Shown: positions 11,472 through 12,725 of the stretch, piece by piece
How positions within the stretch are numbered: the stretch's first letter is position 1
Layout of the letters: every line of letters starts with the position of its first letter
Assembly (NCBI GenBank): GCA_964614585.1
Contig: CAZTLW010000065.1
Location: 1-12,725 of the forward strand
Length of the DNA: 12,725 nucleotides
Source of the DNA: JAHEFX01 sp964614585
Lineage (GTDB): Bacteria > Actinomycetota > Acidimicrobiia > Spongiisociales > JAENVV01
Direction: 5' to 3'
Position numbers and translations under genes: made by a program
Notes under the pieces: generated by a model
The model's database searches: none
The model's input: the letters and a program-made list of their open reading frames with translations, nothing else
Told to the model about the DNA's origin: nothing

Positions 11472-11801
11472 ATGGAATTACACATCACACAAGAATTTTG
11501 GCAGGAGATGCGCGAAACCGTCCGAGAGATCATCCGGGAGGAAGCCGCAGCCATCCACCGCGTGCCGGAACAGATTCACGGCACCACTGCCGCCCACGCG
11601 TTCATCCTCGAACACTTTCCCGCCTTCCCCGCCTCCCGTGCCACTTTCGGCAATCAAGTCAGCGCCGGGAAGGTGCCTGTGCTGTATCAGAAGGAGCATG
11701 GACAGTACGTGTTTTCCGGCCCCGGTCTGTTGACCTGGGTGCGGGCGGGGAGGCCGACGCCGGGGAGTAGTGAAAAGATGACTGCAAACGACGACGAATG
11801 A
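11472..11801 (+). CDS. Excisionase-like helix-turn-helix DNA-binding protein (109 aa)
   Basis: The N-terminus MELHITQEFWQEMRETVREII is a typical lead-in helix of small Bacteroidota phage and mobile-element HTH proteins. Residues about 39-70 (TAAHAFILEHFPAFPASRATFGNQVSAGKVPVLYQK in outline) fit a MerR/excisionase-type HTH: recognition helix, the SAGKVPV turn, then a wing and GLLTWVRAG. The family regulates transcription or excision. The start sits at the expected transcription start of its own promoter, so translation may be leaderless. Its stop overlaps the next ATG (ATGA). It could autoregulate through the AGTGATATAT repeats just upstream (inference). I see no integrase to pair with it. Confidence 0.65.
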   Translation: MELHITQEFWQEMRETVREIIREEAAAIHRVPEQIHGTTAAHAFILEHFPAFPASRATFGNQVSAGKVPVLYQKEHGQYVFSGPGLLTWVRAGRPTPGSSEKMTANDDE

Positions 11802-12667
11802 AAACCGTTAACTCCATATCAGGAGGCAAGACCTCCGCTTACCTCGCCGCGCACTACCCGGCTGACTACAACGTATTCGCCCTTGTTCGGATCGAGGACA
11901 AGAACTGCGCACCAAAAGACCCGATCTTGAAAAAGGAAGCGGAAGCGCGCACCGGCCAGCCGTTCGTTGCAACGGCGGAGGAGGATGGAACGATGTACGC
12001 CGTTCTCGACTTAGAGCAGTACATCGGGCAGCATATTGATTGGGTGACGGGGCCGACGTTCGAGCAGGTCATCGACAAGCGTGGCGGGTATTTGCCGAAT
12101 AAGGTTGCGAGGTATTGCACCACCGAACTGAAGATAGAACCGATTTTCAATTGGTGGCGGGACAATATTGGCGAGCCGGTAGAGCAGCGCATCGGCTACC
12201 GTGCCAACGAAGGCGCACGGGTACGCTCGAAAAGGAATCAAGTGAACGCCGCCGGACTGATCGAGCATAAGACGATTGTAGGCGAATGGGAAAGCGGTGC
12301 GCACGCCGGAAAAAACAAGTGGGGATCAGTGGCATGGTTTCAGCCGTCCTTCCCCCTGTACGATGACCAGGTGTTCAAGTGGCAGATTGAAAACTATTGG
12401 GAAGGCAAGCCGGTACGCTTTGCGAATATGAATAATTGCACTGGGTGTTGGTGGCGTTCCCCCGTCCTGCTCCGCAAGCAGTTCGACCGCCACCCGGAAA
12501 AGATGGAGTGGTTTGTGGTGCAAGAAGAAACGCGCGCCGGAACCTGGCGCAGCGACGTAAACTATCAATCTATTAAGGAAATGCAGTTGCAACTTGAATT
12601 AGATGTTTTCACAGAAGTGTTCGGCGCGGACATCGAAAGTTGCGACAGCGGATATTGCGGCTTATGA
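11798..12667 (+). CDS. PAPS-reductase-family ATP-pyrophosphatase protein
   Basis: Members of this superfamily use a P-loop-like PP-motif to activate substrates with ATP; they include PAPS reductase and DndC. The 289-residue product has the PP-loop SISGGKTSAYLA (6-17) at the very start. It then has RYCTTELKIEPI (C107), a motif of phage PAPS-reductase-like proteins, and cysteines C214-x2-C217 (NCTGCWWR) and C282/C287 near the end. These cysteines could bind a metal or Fe-S cluster, as DndC-type proteins do. It lacks an obvious sulfite-reduction cassette nearby. It may serve DNA or nucleotide modification, but this is a guess. It overlaps the HTH gene upstream and the truncated gene downstream, both in ATGA form. 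Confidence 0.85.
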   Translation: MKTVNSISGGKTSAYLAAHYPADYNVFALVRIEDKNCAPKDPILKKEAEARTGQPFVATAEEDGTMYAVLDLEQYIGQHIDWVTGPTFEQVIDKRGGYLPNKVARYCTTELKIEPIFNWWRDNIGEPVEQRIGYRANEGARVRSKRNQVNAAGLIEHKTIVGEWESGAHAGKNKWGSVAWFQPSFPLYDDQVFKWQIENYWEGKPVRFANMNNCTGCWWRSPVLLRKQFDRHPEKMEWFVVQEETRAGTWRSDVNYQSIKEMQLQLELDVFTEVFGADIESCDSGYCGL

Positions 12668-12725
12668 GTAACACCACCCACATAGCAGCCATCCTCTCCG
12701 CCTACGCCTTCGAACTCGAAGCCCT
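12664..12725 (+). CDS. Hypothetical protein, N-terminal fragment
   Basis: The ATG overlaps the preceding stop (ATGA) and opens MSNTTHIAAILSAYAFELEA, then runs off the window. Only 20 full residues can be read. No family can be assigned, but coupling to the PAPS-reductase-family gene suggests a partner in the same pathway. Confidence 0.55.
   Translation, partial: MSNTTHIAAILSAYAFELEA

Overview
The window looks like the early or replication region of a tailed-phage genome, or a prophage, of a Bacteroidota host. The phage call rests on a dense array of small, overlapping genes with a recognisable replication and recombination set: a RecT-type annealing protein, a winged-helix replication initiator, a zinc-ribbon/TOPRIM/RecA-like primase-helicase, a VRR-NUC nuclease and a protein with an SSB-type acidic tail. 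A tRNA-Glu and a phage-type PAPS-reductase-family protein fit the same picture. The Bacteroidota call is inference. Three intergenic sites fit the host-type promoter TTG-N20-TAnnTT(T/A)(G/C), starts generally lack a Shine-Dalgarno sequence, and one signal peptide ends in SAQ. No capsid, tail, terminase or integrase gene is visible, so free phage and prophage cannot be told apart.

Layout. Positions 1-176 hold the end of a rightward gene that meets a leftward gene (217-648) at a shared terminator. That leftward gene has its own promoter and terminator, like a phage moron. Positions 800-2677 hold a leftward three-gene operon of membrane proteins, the last with four predicted membrane spans, a coiled coil and a C-terminal zinc finger. 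A run of exactly 100 N (2693-2792) sits where the leftward and rightward units diverge, so the expected control region is missing or the join is artificial.

From 2865 everything reads rightward. First come recT with its neighbours and a terminator at about 4582-4622. Then come small genes for membrane, zinc-ribbon and DUF551-like proteins. An intergenic block at 5675-5878 carries a promoter and a structured RNA. Next are a small gene, tRNA-Glu(UUC) with a terminator, and a 41-residue ORF. A tightly overlapping replication cassette follows (6569-10317: initiator, primase-helicase, coiled-coil peptide, two zinc ribbons, VRR-NUC). After it come the SSB-like gene and three small unknown genes. 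The last unit (11472 to the end) starts from its own promoter and encodes an excisionase-like DNA-binding protein, the PAPS-reductase-family protein and a gene cut by the window edge.

The most interesting item is the RNA at about 5744-5859. It can form two hairpins with 16-nt loops, and these loops share a perfect 10-nt complementarity; the second hairpin is also an intrinsic terminator. I do not recognise it as a known family. Other notable items are a shared promoter architecture at three sites, a palindrome and AT-rich tract inside the initiator gene that could be the origin, and a heptamer-like DNA repeat that runs through all three reading frames of the membrane-protein gene.
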